In this document: in pieces, positions 31,385-40,129 of the stretch | Numbering within the stretch: the stretch's first letter is position 1 | Layout: every line of letters starts with the position of its first letter | Assembly (NCBI GenBank): GCA_002305545.1 | Contig: DBRG01000016.1 | Location: 62,001-126,000 of the forward strand | Source of the DNA: Bacteroidales bacterium UBA1374 | Lineage (GTDB): Bacteria > Bacteroidota > Bacteroidia > Bacteroidales > UBA932 | Reading direction: 5' to 3' | Length of the DNA: 64,000 nucleotides | Program-made: the position numbers and the translations under genes | Notes under the pieces: model-generated | The model's database searches: none | What the model was told of the DNA's origin: nothing | The model's input: only the letters and a program-made list of their open reading frames with translations

Positions 31385-33962
31385 GATTTCGCAGGATCAA
31401 TCCGCTACCGTCGCTATCCACCAGGACAGTCTGATCAGAATCCAAAGATCCTTCCAGGATTTTAATTGCCAGTTCGTTCACCAATTCTTTCTGCAACAGG
31501 CGCTTTAGGGGTCTTGCCCCGTAAGACGGTTCGTACCCTTTGACCTGCAGGTAGTCCAGTGCGTTTTCCGTAAGTTCAATGCTTATGCCTTTTGCGTGCA
31601 GGGTGTTGTCAAGAGCTTTGAGCTGAAGTTTCAGAATATCCCTTACATTTCCAGGGGTGAGGGCATGGAACATGATAATCTCGTCAATTCGGTTCAGGAA
31701 CTCAGGCCGGATGGTTTGGCGCAGCAATTCCATAACCTGTTCTTTTGTTTTCTCAAAAGTGGCCATATCCCCGGGATCTTCCTGCAGGCTGTTCTGTATC
31801 AGATGGGATCCCATGTTGGATGTCATGATCAGGATGGTGTTCTTGAAATCTGCCACACGGCCTTTATTATCAGTCAACCGGCCATCGTCCAGAACCTGAA
31901 GCAGTATGTTGAACACATCGGGATGCGCCTTTTCTATCTCGTCCAGCAAAACCACCGAATAAGGCTTCCTGCGGACCGCTTCGGTCAGCTGTCCACCTTC
32001 GTCGTATCCCACATATCCCGGAGGCGCGCCCACCAGGCGGCTTACCGAATGACGTTCCTGGTATTCGCTCATGTCAATGCGGGTGATCAGGTTTTCATCG
32101 TCAAAGAGGAATTCCGCAAGGGCTTTTGCCAGTTCTGTCTTTCCCACCCCGGTTGTCCCCAGGAAAAGGAACGAGCCGATGGGTTTGCGCGGATCCTGCA
32201 AACCCGCCCTGCTGCGTCTCACAGCATCGGCGACTGCCTTAATGGCTTCATTCTGGCCTATAACACGTTTGTGCAGTTCGTCTTCAAGACGGAGCAGTTT
32301 CTCACGTTCTGCGGTGAGCATCCGTTGCACTGGGATTCCCGTCCATTTGGAAACGACCTCGGCGATATCCTCTTCGGTAACCGACTCCTTGATAAGGGAC
32401 TGGGTAAAGGATTCTTTTTGCCTGTTCAACTCATTTATCGCTTTTTCCAGTTCCACGATCTTTCCGTACCGGATCTCTGCCACACGCCCGTAATCCCCGC
32501 GGCGTTCGGCTTCGGCGGCTGCAAAGCGGAGTTCTTCCATCTGTTTCTTTTTTTGCTGAATTTCTTCAAGCACCGATTTTTCTTCCTGCCACCTGGCCCG
32601 TTGTACATCACAACGTGCAGAAAGTTCCTCTATCTCTTTGCTTAAGGCTTCAATCTTTTCACTGTCCTTTTCACGTTTGATGGCCTCCCGCTCAATCTCA
32701 AGCTGACGGATCTTCCGGTCCAGTTCGTCAATACATACAGGAACAGAGCTCATTTCGAGCCTTAGCCTGGCAGCAGCTTCATCCACCAGGTCAATGGCCT
32801 TGTCAGGGAGAAAACGGTTGGTGATATAACGGTGGGACAACTCAACGGCAGAGATCAGGGCATCGTCCTTTATCTGGACCTTATGATGCTGTTCATACCT
32901 CTCTTTCAACCCTCTGAGAATCGATATGGCTTCGGCCGGAGAGGGTTCATCCACCATAACCATTTGAAAACGCCTTTCCAGGGCCTTGTCCTGCTCAAAA
33001 TATTTCTGGTATTCCCCCAACGTTGTCGAACCGATGGCACGTAATTCCCCCCTGGCCAGGGCGGGTTTCAGTATATTGGCCGCATCCATGGCCCCTTCCC
33101 CTTTTCCTGCCCCTACAAGGGTATGTATCTCGTCAATAAAAAGGATGATCTCCCCTTCACCGGCAATCACCTCTTTGACCACCGCCTTGAGGCGTTCCTC
33201 AAACTCCCCCTTGTATTTTGCCCCGGCTATCAGAGCGCCCATATCCAGTGAAAAGAGCTGTTTGCTTTTCAGCATATCGGGAACATCTCCGGTAACAATC
33301 CTCTGGGCTATCCCCTCGGCAATGGCCGTTTTGCCCACACCGGGCTCACCCACCAGAATGGGATTGTTCTTGGTCCGCCTGCTCAGTATTTGCAACACAC
33401 GGCGTATTTCATCGTCACGTCCTATTACGGGATCAATCTTGCCCTTAACAGAAAGCTCGTTCAGGTTGATGGCGTATTTGTTCAGGGCATCGAATGTCTG
33501 CTCCTCTGTCTGTGAATCCACCTTTCTTCCCTGCCGTACGCCCTCAATGGCTTTGTCCAGCAATTTTTCGGTCAGGCCTGCAGAACGCAGCAGTTTTGCC
33601 ACGTTATCCTTTCCTGCACAAATACCAGCCAGGATATGTTCCACTGTGATAAACTGGTCGCCCATCCTGGTAGCCGTATCCATCGCCTTTTGAAGCGCAT
33701 CCTGTGATTCCCTGGATAAATAAGCGTCAGTTGCCCCCTGTTGTTTGGGGTATTTTTCCAAAACAAGATCAAGATCCTGTTCAAGGGCTTCTGTGTTTAC
33801 ACCCGTTTTTTGCAGCAGGTAAACTCCAATGCCTTCACGATCGGCAAGTATGGCTTTTAATATATGGCCCGTTTCAACTACCTGGTTGGAACCGGACCGG
33901 GCTTTCAGGATCGCCGATTGCAGCAGCTCCTGCGCCTGAATTGTATATTTTTGTTCATTCAT
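31347..33962 (-). CDS. clpB: ATP-dependent disaggregase ClpB
   Basis: Hsp100 chaperone of 871 residues that pulls proteins out of aggregates together with DnaK. An N-terminal domain (about 1-145) precedes the first AAA+ module (Walker A GEPGVGKTAIAEG), a long coiled coil at about 410-530 with the Glu/Arg/Lys-rich pattern that distinguishes ClpB from ClpA and ClpC, and the second AAA+ module (Walker A GTTGVGKTELAK, Walker B VVLLDEIEKAH). Length is normal for ClpB. A 13-base palindrome lies 42 bases upstream of the start. Confidence 0.98.
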   Translation of the reverse strand: MNEQKYTIQAQELLQSAILKARSGSNQVVETGHILKAILADREGIGVYLLQKTGVNTEALEQDLDLVLEKYPKQQGATDAYLSRESQDALQKAMDTATRMGDQFITVEHILAGICAGKDNVAKLLRSAGLTEKLLDKAIEGVRQGRKVDSQTEEQTFDALNKYAINLNELSVKGKIDPVIGRDDEIRRVLQILSRRTKNNPILVGEPGVGKTAIAEGIAQRIVTGDVPDMLKSKQLFSLDMGALIAGAKYKGEFEERLKAVVKEVIAGEGEIILFIDEIHTLVGAGKGEGAMDAANILKPALARGELRAIGSTTLGEYQKYFEQDKALERRFQMVMVDEPSPAEAISILRGLKERYEQHHKVQIKDDALISAVELSHRYITNRFLPDKAIDLVDEAAARLRLEMSSVPVCIDELDRKIRQLEIEREAIKREKDSEKIEALSKEIEELSARCDVQRARWQEEKSVLEEIQQKKKQMEELRFAAAEAERRGDYGRVAEIRYGKIVELEKAINELNRQKESFTQSLIKESVTEEDIAEVVSKWTGIPVQRMLTAEREKLLRLEDELHKRVIGQNEAIKAVADAVRRSRAGLQDPRKPIGSFLFLGTTGVGKTELAKALAEFLFDDENLITRIDMSEYQERHSVSRLVGAPPGYVGYDEGGQLTEAVRRKPYSVVLLDEIEKAHPDVFNILLQVLDDGRLTDNKGRVADFKNTILIMTSNMGSHLIQNSLQEDPGDMATFEKTKEQVMELLRQTIRPEFLNRIDEIIMFHALTPGNVRDILKLQLKALDNTLHAKGISIELTENALDYLQVKGYEPSYGARPLKRLLQKELVNELAIKILEGSLDSDQTVLVDSDGSGLILRNLSGDQTVQGVSR

Positions 33963-34004
33963 AGTACCACGATTCGCTCAAACCTTGTTCCAAATCCATT
34001 TTTC

Positions 34005-34017
34005 TGACAAATTGTCA
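34005..34017. promoter_or_regulatory. TGACAA-A-TTGTCA palindrome between clpB and queE
   Basis: A perfect 6-base inverted repeat around one base, in the 78-base divergent gap. It is 42 bases upstream of clpB and 11 bases from the queE promoter box. It is not the CIRCE sequence. A regulator site acting on clpB is possible. Confidence 0.4.
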
Positions 34018-34028
34018 CAATAATTCTT

Positions 34029-34036
34029 TACATTTG
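34029..34036 (+). promoter_or_regulatory. -7 promoter box of queE
   Basis: TACATTTG ending 4 bases before the queE ATG at 34041; a near-leaderless start. Confidence 0.6.
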
Positions 34037-34040
34037 TACA

Positions 34041-34661
34041 ATGAATTCACTATTGGATGAAGGGCATCTTCTCCCGCTTGCTGAAGATTTTTACACCATT
34101 CAGGGAGAAGGATATCACACAGGGAAGGCTGCTTATTTCATCAGGCTTGGCGGATGCGATGTGGGGTGTGCCTGGTGTGATTCCAAATTTACCTGGAATC
34201 CAAAACTGTTTCCACCCGTACCCGTAACTGAGATTATTGCCAGGGCAGTCAAATGCGCTGCCCGTGCAGTCGTCATCACCGGAGGTGAACCGCTTTTATA
34301 CCCCCTTGAAATTCTATGTAAAGAGCTGAAAAATAAGGGAATGGAAATCTTTTTGGAAACATCCGGTTCGCAGCCCCTCAGTGGTGAAATGGATTGGATT
34401 TGCCTCTCTCCCAAACAAAACCATCCTCCACTCCCTGAATTTTATCCGTTGGCGAGCGAGCTGAAAGTGATCATTACCGGACCACTGGATATGGAATGGG
34501 CCGAGTTCAACCGAAGAAAAGTGGGCCCGCAATGCCACCTTTACCTGCAACCCGAATGGAGCCGCAGGGAGGCGGTACTCCCGCATATTATTTCCTACAT
34601 CAAGGCCAACCCTTCCTGGAAAATATCACTTCAAACCCACAAATACATCAATATACCCTAA
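34041..34661 (+). CDS. queE: 7-carboxy-7-deazaguanine synthase QueE
   Basis: Radical SAM enzyme of 206 residues converting 6-carboxytetrahydropterin to 7-carboxy-7-deazaguanine in queuosine synthesis. The N-terminal FYTIQGEGYHTGKAAYFIRLGGC is followed by the cluster motif C-DVG-C-AW-C, the QueE form of the radical SAM signature, and VVITGGEPLLYP, the SAM-binding GGEP motif. No other queuosine gene is nearby. It heads a run with two C1 peptidases and pssA. Confidence 0.94.
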   Translation: MNSLLDEGHLLPLAEDFYTIQGEGYHTGKAAYFIRLGGCDVGCAWCDSKFTWNPKLFPPVPVTEIIARAVKCAARAVVITGGEPLLYPLEILCKELKNKGMEIFLETSGSQPLSGEMDWICLSPKQNHPPLPEFYPLASELKVIITGPLDMEWAEFNRRKVGPQCHLYLQPEWSRREAVLPHIISYIKANPSWKISLQTHKYINIP

Positions 34662-34673
34662 ACAACAGTAATT

Positions 34674-35873
34674 ATGAAACAAATCTTGATCTGGTTTGTC
34701 GCCCTGGCGGCAATTACCATCCAGGCAAAGGCACAGGAACAGGAGAAGAAAAACGAAGAAGGTTTCCAGTTCACAGTTGTCAAAGAGAATCCCATAACAC
34801 CGGTAAAGAACCAGAGCAGTACAGGTACCTGCTGGAGCTTTTCGTCATTGGGTTTCATGGAATCTGAACTCCTGAGAATGGGAAAGAGTGAATACGATCT
34901 GTCAGAAATGTTTGTTGTGTCAAGAACATATACAGACAAGGCAGACAAATACATACGGCTTGACGGAGCCCTGAACTTTGCCCAGGGAGGCGGATTTGAT
35001 GATTACCTGTATGTGATACGCAAATACGGGATGGTACCCAATGAGGTCATGCCCGGGCTCAATTACGGCGAAGACGTTCACCGCCATGGCGAACTCACAG
35101 CCGTTCTTACAGGCATTGTTGAAGCAGTGAAAAAGAATCCCAACCGAAAACTGTCAACCGCCTGGAAAAATGCCTTCCAGGGAGCACTGGATGCCTATCT
35201 GGGAGAAATCCCGGAAACGTTTCAATACAAAGGAGTGACCTATACACCCAAATCCTTTGCCGAATCGCTGGGATTCAACCCGGATGATTATATTGATATC
35301 ACCTCATACACCCACCATCCTTTCTATACGCAATTTGCCCTGGAAATTCCCGATAACTGGCTTTGGGGAACCTCATACAATATTCCAATGGACGAAATGA
35401 TGTCCATAATAGACAACGCCATCATGGAAGGTTATACCGTGCTGTGGGCTTCCGACGTTTCCGAGCAAGGCTTCGGGAGGAACGGGATTGCCATGTACCC
35501 CACCACCGATCCCAAAGAAATGATTGGCTCGGACCAGGCCCGCTGGCTGGAAATGTCCGCCACGGAAAGGAGCAACGCCTTCAGGAACCTGAAAGCTCCC
35601 GTTGCAGAGATTAAAGATGTCACGCAGGAAATGCGCCAGGAAGCCTTTGACAACAAACAGACAACCGATGACCATGGCATGCAGATCTATGGAATTGCCA
35701 AAGACCAGAACGGCACAAAATACTACATGGTTAAAAATTCCTGGGGAGACGATGCCGGAAACTATAAAGGCCTGTGGTACGTGACGGAAAAATTTGTGCA
35801 GTACAAAACCATGGACATCCAGGTGCACAAAAACTCCATACCTAAGGATATCAGAAAGAAACTGAACTTATAA
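34674..35873 (+). CDS. C1 (papain-fold, bleomycin-hydrolase-like) peptidase, first copy
   Basis: Exported cysteine peptidase of 399 residues with signal peptide ending TIQAKA. The catalytic set is visible: Cys53 in STGTCWSFS, preceded by the oxyanion Gln in VKNQSS, His334 in TDDHGMQIYG and Asn355 in MVKNSWGDD. The layout resembles the C1B aminopeptidase C/bleomycin hydrolase group, with a long insert between Cys and His, but the protein is exported. It begins 12 bases after queE. A closely related copy follows 13 bases later. Confidence 0.92.
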   Translation: MKQILIWFVALAAITIQAKAQEQEKKNEEGFQFTVVKENPITPVKNQSSTGTCWSFSSLGFMESELLRMGKSEYDLSEMFVVSRTYTDKADKYIRLDGALNFAQGGGFDDYLYVIRKYGMVPNEVMPGLNYGEDVHRHGELTAVLTGIVEAVKKNPNRKLSTAWKNAFQGALDAYLGEIPETFQYKGVTYTPKSFAESLGFNPDDYIDITSYTHHPFYTQFALEIPDNWLWGTSYNIPMDEMMSIIDNAIMEGYTVLWASDVSEQGFGRNGIAMYPTTDPKEMIGSDQARWLEMSATERSNAFRNLKAPVAEIKDVTQEMRQEAFDNKQTTDDHGMQIYGIAKDQNGTKYYMVKNSWGDDAGNYKGLWYVTEKFVQYKTMDIQVHKNSIPKDIRKKLNL

Positions 35874-35886
35874 ATCGTTTTGCATC

Positions 35887-36966
35887 ATGAAGAAAAACCT
35901 TCTGATTTTACTGGCAGTATTTGTACTTGCCGGTACTTTAAGCGCTCAGCAGTACGAATTCCGCACGATCGTTGACAACCCGTCCACATCAATGAAAAAC
36001 CAGGCCCGTACCGGTACATGCTGGTGTTTTGCAACAATTTCCTTCCTGGAAAGCGAGTTGATGCGCATGGGCGGGGAGCCCATTGACCTGTCCGAAATGT
36101 TCATTGTCCGAAACGTTTATAAAGCACGTTACTTTGACAATTATCTGAGAACGGGTAAAGGAAATCTTGGCCCGGGTTCTGTCAGCCATACGGCAACGAA
36201 GGCCATTGCACGCTATGGATTGATGCCCGATGAAGCTTATCCCGGTATCCAATACGATGCTCCGGGACACAACCATTCGGAGTTACAGGGATATATCAAT
36301 GCCATTTCCCAGGTACCGGCAAGGATGAAAAAAATGAGTCCCGAATCGGACGAATTGCTCAATGCATTGCTGGACATTTACCTCGGCAAGGTTCCGCAAA
36401 CCTTCCTGTATAATGGCAAAGAGTATACCCCCCTGTCTTTTGCCCAACACCTGGGACTGAACATGGATGATTATGTAGAGATCACCAGTTTTACCCACCA
36501 CCCTTTCTACACCCGGGTACCCGTGGAGATTCCGGATAACTGGGAACATGAACTGTATTACAATGTCCCGCTGGATGAATACATGGTCATAGCCGATCAT
36601 GCCCTGAACAATGGATTCACCATTGCATGGGACGGCACCCTGACTAAGGATTTTTCCCAGGAAAAGGGTATGGCATTGGAGCCCTCTACCGATTCTTCGG
36701 AAGATGAAGTGAAGGTCACCCAGGATATTCGCCAGGAGTGGTTCGAAACCTTCAGCACCGTGGATGACCACCTGATGCACATCACCGGAATTGCCAAAGA
36801 CCAGGATGGAGTTACTTATTACATCACTAAGAATTCATGGGGGGAGTCAGGTAAGTATAAAGGGTTCCTGTATATGTCGGAGCAATATTTCCGTGCACGG
36901 TGCATTGGCTATATGGTTCATAAAGACGCCATACCTAAAGATATTCGTAAAAAACTGGGGCTTTGA
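35887..36966 (+). CDS. C1 (papain-fold) peptidase, second copy
   Basis: Paralogue of the preceding gene, 359 residues, signal peptide ending GTLSA. Cys45 sits in RTGTCWCFA, the histidine in VDDHLMHITG and the asparagine in ITKNSWGES. Both copies end in the same DAIPKDIRKKLGL-type tail. Compared with the first copy it lacks about 35 residues just before the histidine segment, where copy one reads GSDQARWLEMSATERS. A tandem duplication followed by divergence explains the pair. Its stop overlaps the pssA TTG start. Confidence 0.92.
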   Translation: MKKNLLILLAVFVLAGTLSAQQYEFRTIVDNPSTSMKNQARTGTCWCFATISFLESELMRMGGEPIDLSEMFIVRNVYKARYFDNYLRTGKGNLGPGSVSHTATKAIARYGLMPDEAYPGIQYDAPGHNHSELQGYINAISQVPARMKKMSPESDELLNALLDIYLGKVPQTFLYNGKEYTPLSFAQHLGLNMDDYVEITSFTHHPFYTRVPVEIPDNWEHELYYNVPLDEYMVIADHALNNGFTIAWDGTLTKDFSQEKGMALEPSTDSSEDEVKVTQDIRQEWFETFSTVDDHLMHITGIAKDQDGVTYYITKNSWGESGKYKGFLYMSEQYFRARCIGYMVHKDAIPKDIRKKLGL

Positions 36967-37688
36967 AAAAAATCCTGCTTCATATTCCCAATACCATCAC
37001 ATCGCTGAACCTTTTGTGCGGTGCGCTGGGCTTAGCATTTGTTTTCAGGGGCAGGATGGACGTTGCCTTCTGGCTGTTGATAACGGCTTCTGTTTTTGAT
37101 TTCCTGGACGGTTTTGCAGCAAGGCTGCTCAATGCATACTCCCCTGTGGGCAAAGAACTGGATTCCCTTGCCGATGCGATCAGCTTTGGCCTGTTGCCGG
37201 CCTTTATGCTTTATGCCCTATACCTGCCGGCAGCCCCTCGCATGTGGGTTTCATTCAGCCCATTGATTGTAGCGGTATTTACGGCCATACGCCTGGCAAA
37301 GTTCAATGTTGATTCCCGCCAGGCCGAAAGTTTCCTTGGCCTTCCCAGCCCGGCAAGCGCATTGCTCATTGCATCGGCCGTTTTTTATACAACCGGCAAT
37401 CCTTCCTGGAAAGAATTCATGCAAACCTCATGGTTCATACCCTGTATATCGGTGGTGATATCATTTCTTCTAATCAGCGGGTTGCCCATGTTCTCACTCA
37501 AGTTCCAGGGATTCAGCTTCGGCAGGAACAAAGTCAGGTTTATTTTCCTGGGACTTTGTCTTGCCCTGGCCGTATTATTGCTCGCAACGGGAAACCATCC
37601 CGGCCTGGCCATGATGGGATGCATATGCCTGTATATAGTGATGTCCGGGATCGTGAGGATCTCCGGACATCAGCATCATGGATCGTAA
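36963..37688 (+). CDS. pssA: CDP-diacylglycerol-serine O-phosphatidyltransferase
   Basis: Inner-membrane enzyme of 241 residues making phosphatidylserine, precursor of phosphatidylethanolamine. The CDP-alcohol phosphatidyltransferase motif is intact: DG-FAAR followed by G-KELD and SLAD (residues about 41-70). About eight hydrophobic segments are visible. The only suitable start is a TTG at 36963 overlapping the previous stop (TTGA), giving MKKILLHIPNTITSLNLLCG. Confidence 0.93.
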   Translation: MKKILLHIPNTITSLNLLCGALGLAFVFRGRMDVAFWLLITASVFDFLDGFAARLLNAYSPVGKELDSLADAISFGLLPAFMLYALYLPAAPRMWVSFSPLIVAVFTAIRLAKFNVDSRQAESFLGLPSPASALLIASAVFYTTGNPSWKEFMQTSWFIPCISVVISFLLISGLPMFSLKFQGFSFGRNKVRFIFLGLCLALAVLLLATGNHPGLAMMGCICLYIVMSGIVRISGHQHHGS

Positions 37689-37692
37689 TGAT

Positions 37693-39312
37693 CTAATTCA
37701 GTTCCGGTTGGGGACCAATCCCGAATTTTTCCACCAACACTTTGGTAACGTTGGGTGAGAGGAATCCCGGCAAAGTCGGACCTAAGTGGATATTTTTCAC
37801 ACCCAGGCTCAGCAGTGCAAGCAGGACAATGACGGCTTTTTGTTCGTACCATGCGATGTTGTAGAAAATGGGCAGGTCATTCACATCTTTCAGGCCAAAA
37901 GCATCCTTCAGCGCCAGGGCAATAAGCACAAGCGAATAGCTGTCGTTGCATTGACCGGCATCCAATACCCGGGGAATGCCGTTGATATCTCCCATTGGCA
38001 GTTTGTTGTACCTGTATTTGGCACACCCTGCCGTCAGGATCACGTTGTCCTTGGGAAGGGCCAGTGCGTAATCTGTATAATACTGGCGTGATTTCATACG
38101 TCCGTCGCAGCCTGCCATCACTACAAAGCGTTTGATGGCTCCTGTCTTTACGGCTTCCACCACCTTATCTGCCAGGGCAATCACCTGGTTGTGTGCAAAT
38201 CCGCCAATGATTTCACCTTTTTCGATTTCCTGTGGAGGCTGACAGGTCTTAGCCTTTGCTATCAGCTCGGAAAAGTCTTTTTTCCCGCCTTCCTTACGGC
38301 CGGGTATGTGCTTTGCTCCCGGATATCCGCATGAACCGGTAGTGTACATGCGGTCCAGGTAAGTGCCTTCTTTGGCAAGCGGCACTATGCAGTTGGTGGT
38401 GAAAAGGATCACTCCGTTGAAAGACTCGAATTCCTCACGTTGTTTCCACCATGCATTGCCATAGTTCCCGATAAAGTGAGGATACTTCTTGAAAGCCGGA
38501 TAGTAATGGGCAGGGAGCATTTCTCCATGGGTATACACATCCACCCCGGTTCCGGCAGTCTGTTCCAGTAATTCCTGCATATCCTTAAGATCGTGGCCGG
38601 AGATGAGGATACCGGGATTCTTACCCACGCCGATATTAATCCGTGTCATTTGCGGATGACCGTATGTGGCTGTATTTGCCTTGTCCAGCAAAGCCATGGA
38701 TTTTACCCCTGTTTCACCTGTTTTCAGCACCAGGGAGACAAGCTCATCGGCACCTATGTCTTTACGGGAAACCTGGTAAAGCGCTTCTTCAAGAAAAGTG
38801 TATATATCAACATCTGCGTGTCCCAGGTTGAGGGCATGCTCGGTATAGGCACACATTCCCTTCAAACCGTATATGGTCATTTGTTTGAGGGAACGGATAT
38901 CCTCGTTGGTTTCACTTAAAACCCCAACTGAAGCAGCTACGGCCTGGTAATCTGCAGGTGCAGCTTCTAATCTGACCTCAGGCATATCGGGAACATTAAT
39001 ACCTTCCTTCCGGGCTTGGGCAAGGAGGTCTTTTTTGAGTGCAAATCCCTTGTCAATGCGTCTTGATAAGGCATTATCATCAAAATTGGCATTGGTTATG
39101 GTTGAAAACAGGGCATCCATCAGGAAATGGTCGGGAGCATCAGACGCCTTCCCTTTTTGACGAAGGGCCCTCTGCACAATGGCAATCCCCCTGCAAACAT
39201 AGATCAGCAAATCCATCAGAGCCGCTGTCTGCGGCTCCTTTCCGCAGACGCCTTTGATTGTACAACCCTGGTTACGGGCTGTTTCCTGACATTGAAAACA
39301 AAACATACTCAT
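37693..39312 (-). CDS. hcp: Hydroxylamine reductase (hybrid cluster protein, class I)
   Basis: Protein of 539 residues with a 4Fe-4S cluster and the 4Fe-2O-2S hybrid cluster. It reduces hydroxylamine in vitro and is implicated in nitric oxide and nitrosative stress. The N-terminal cysteines follow C-X2-C-X8-C-X5-C (CFQC...GCTIKGVC), the class I spacing found in strict anaerobes. Hybrid-cluster ligands appear in segments such as TTNCIVPL, TTGSCGYPG and ILTAGCAKYRYN. It is second in an operon after a ferredoxin-like gene (35-base gap), divergent from a Crp/Fnr regulator. Confidence 0.97.
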   Translation of the reverse strand: MSMFCFQCQETARNQGCTIKGVCGKEPQTAALMDLLIYVCRGIAIVQRALRQKGKASDAPDHFLMDALFSTITNANFDDNALSRRIDKGFALKKDLLAQARKEGINVPDMPEVRLEAAPADYQAVAASVGVLSETNEDIRSLKQMTIYGLKGMCAYTEHALNLGHADVDIYTFLEEALYQVSRKDIGADELVSLVLKTGETGVKSMALLDKANTATYGHPQMTRINIGVGKNPGILISGHDLKDMQELLEQTAGTGVDVYTHGEMLPAHYYPAFKKYPHFIGNYGNAWWKQREEFESFNGVILFTTNCIVPLAKEGTYLDRMYTTGSCGYPGAKHIPGRKEGGKKDFSELIAKAKTCQPPQEIEKGEIIGGFAHNQVIALADKVVEAVKTGAIKRFVVMAGCDGRMKSRQYYTDYALALPKDNVILTAGCAKYRYNKLPMGDINGIPRVLDAGQCNDSYSLVLIALALKDAFGLKDVNDLPIFYNIAWYEQKAVIVLLALLSLGVKNIHLGPTLPGFLSPNVTKVLVEKFGIGPQPELN

Positions 39313-39347
39313 TTTTTTTAGTTAATAGTTATTAAATATAGTCTTTT

Positions 39348-40034
39348 TTATTTGATCCATTCCTCCGACTTGAGATCTCCCCGTACAGTCAGCACAATTC
39401 TTTTAACAGGAATATAGCGGCCGCTTTTTTCCCGTGCCTTTTTGACTATTTCAAGCAGGCCTCCGCAACAGGGAACTTCCATGATCAGAACCGTCAATGT
39501 TTCAATCCCGGTATTCCCTATCATTTCGGCCAGTTTGTCAATGTAGGCATCGCGGTTGGTATCAAGTTTGGGGCAGGCAATGACCAGCAGCTTATTCTTA
39601 AGGTAACGTGTATGGAAATCCTGAGTGGTAAAAGCGGTACAATCGGCAGCCAGCAGCACGTCTGCTCCCTTGAAAATGGAGTTGCGCGGATTGATCAGAT
39701 GCAACTGAACGGGGAACTGAACGTGTCTCGGGGCAAGCCCCTGCAGAGGCTGCCATTCATTTTTGCACGGTGCTTTTGATTCATGATCAGGGACGGGTTG
39801 AACGGTGCGTTCCAGAACTGCTATTTCATCAAAAGGCTCGGCTTCTCTCTCTTCAAGGGATATGGCTCCCTGCGGGCATTCTGGTATACAGGCTCCCAAT
39901 CCGTCACAATAATCCTCTCTTACTATAACGGCTTTCCCATCAACAACCTGCAAAGCCCCTTCATGACATCCTGTAACACAAATTCCACACCCGTTGCAAC
40001 GTTTATCATCAATTTTGACTATTGTCTTTTTCAT
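39348..40034 (-). CDS. Ferredoxin-like Fe-S protein, probable electron donor to Hcp
   Basis: Protein of 228 residues. The N-terminal 60 residues form a two-cluster ferredoxin: the first site CNGCGICVTGC is complete, while the second, CDGLGACIPECP, has Leu in place of the second cysteine, so the second cluster may be a 3Fe-4S or altered cluster. The C-terminal part (about 100-228) has no motif I can name but contains MEVPCCGGLLEIVKKA, a paired cysteine. As first gene of the hcp operon it likely delivers electrons to Hcp. Confidence 0.85.
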   Translation of the reverse strand: MKKTIVKIDDKRCNGCGICVTGCHEGALQVVDGKAVIVREDYCDGLGACIPECPQGAISLEEREAEPFDEIAVLERTVQPVPDHESKAPCKNEWQPLQGLAPRHVQFPVQLHLINPRNSIFKGADVLLAADCTAFTTQDFHTRYLKNKLLVIACPKLDTNRDAYIDKLAEMIGNTGIETLTVLIMEVPCCGGLLEIVKKAREKSGRYIPVKRIVLTVRGDLKSEEWIK

Positions 40035-40054
40035 GTTACTTGCTGTTTATGATG

Positions 40055-40062
40055 CAAAATTA
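40055..40062 (-). promoter_or_regulatory. -7 promoter box of the Fe-S/hcp operon
   Basis: Minus-strand TAATTTTG, 20 bases before the ATG at 40034. The candidate operator at 40083-40102 would lie at its -33 region. Confidence 0.5.
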
Positions 40063-40082
40063 AGGTGAGGGTTGCAGATCAA

Positions 40083-40102
40083 TTTGTATCATTTGTTACA
40101 AA
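40083..40102. promoter_or_regulatory. Candidate Crp/Fnr-type operator between hcp operon and its regulator
   Basis: TTTGTA-N8-TACAAA, an inverted repeat with the spacing expected for a Crp/Fnr family dimer; an overlapping TTTG-TTA-CAAA palindrome sits in its right half. It lies upstream of both divergent promoters, so one dimer could control both. Confidence 0.5.
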
Positions 40103-40115
40103 AGTTTAAATAAAC

Positions 40116-40123
40116 TACCTTTG
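40116..40123 (+). promoter_or_regulatory. -7 promoter box of the Crp/Fnr regulator
   Basis: TACCTTTG ending 6 bases before the ATG at 40130; near-leaderless. Confidence 0.6.
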
Positions 40124-40129
40124 TCGGGT

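Noticed and set aside
31596..32645. 349-residue open frame on the plus strand
   Set aside because: Entirely inside clpB, which is conserved throughout; the antisense frame has no credible features.
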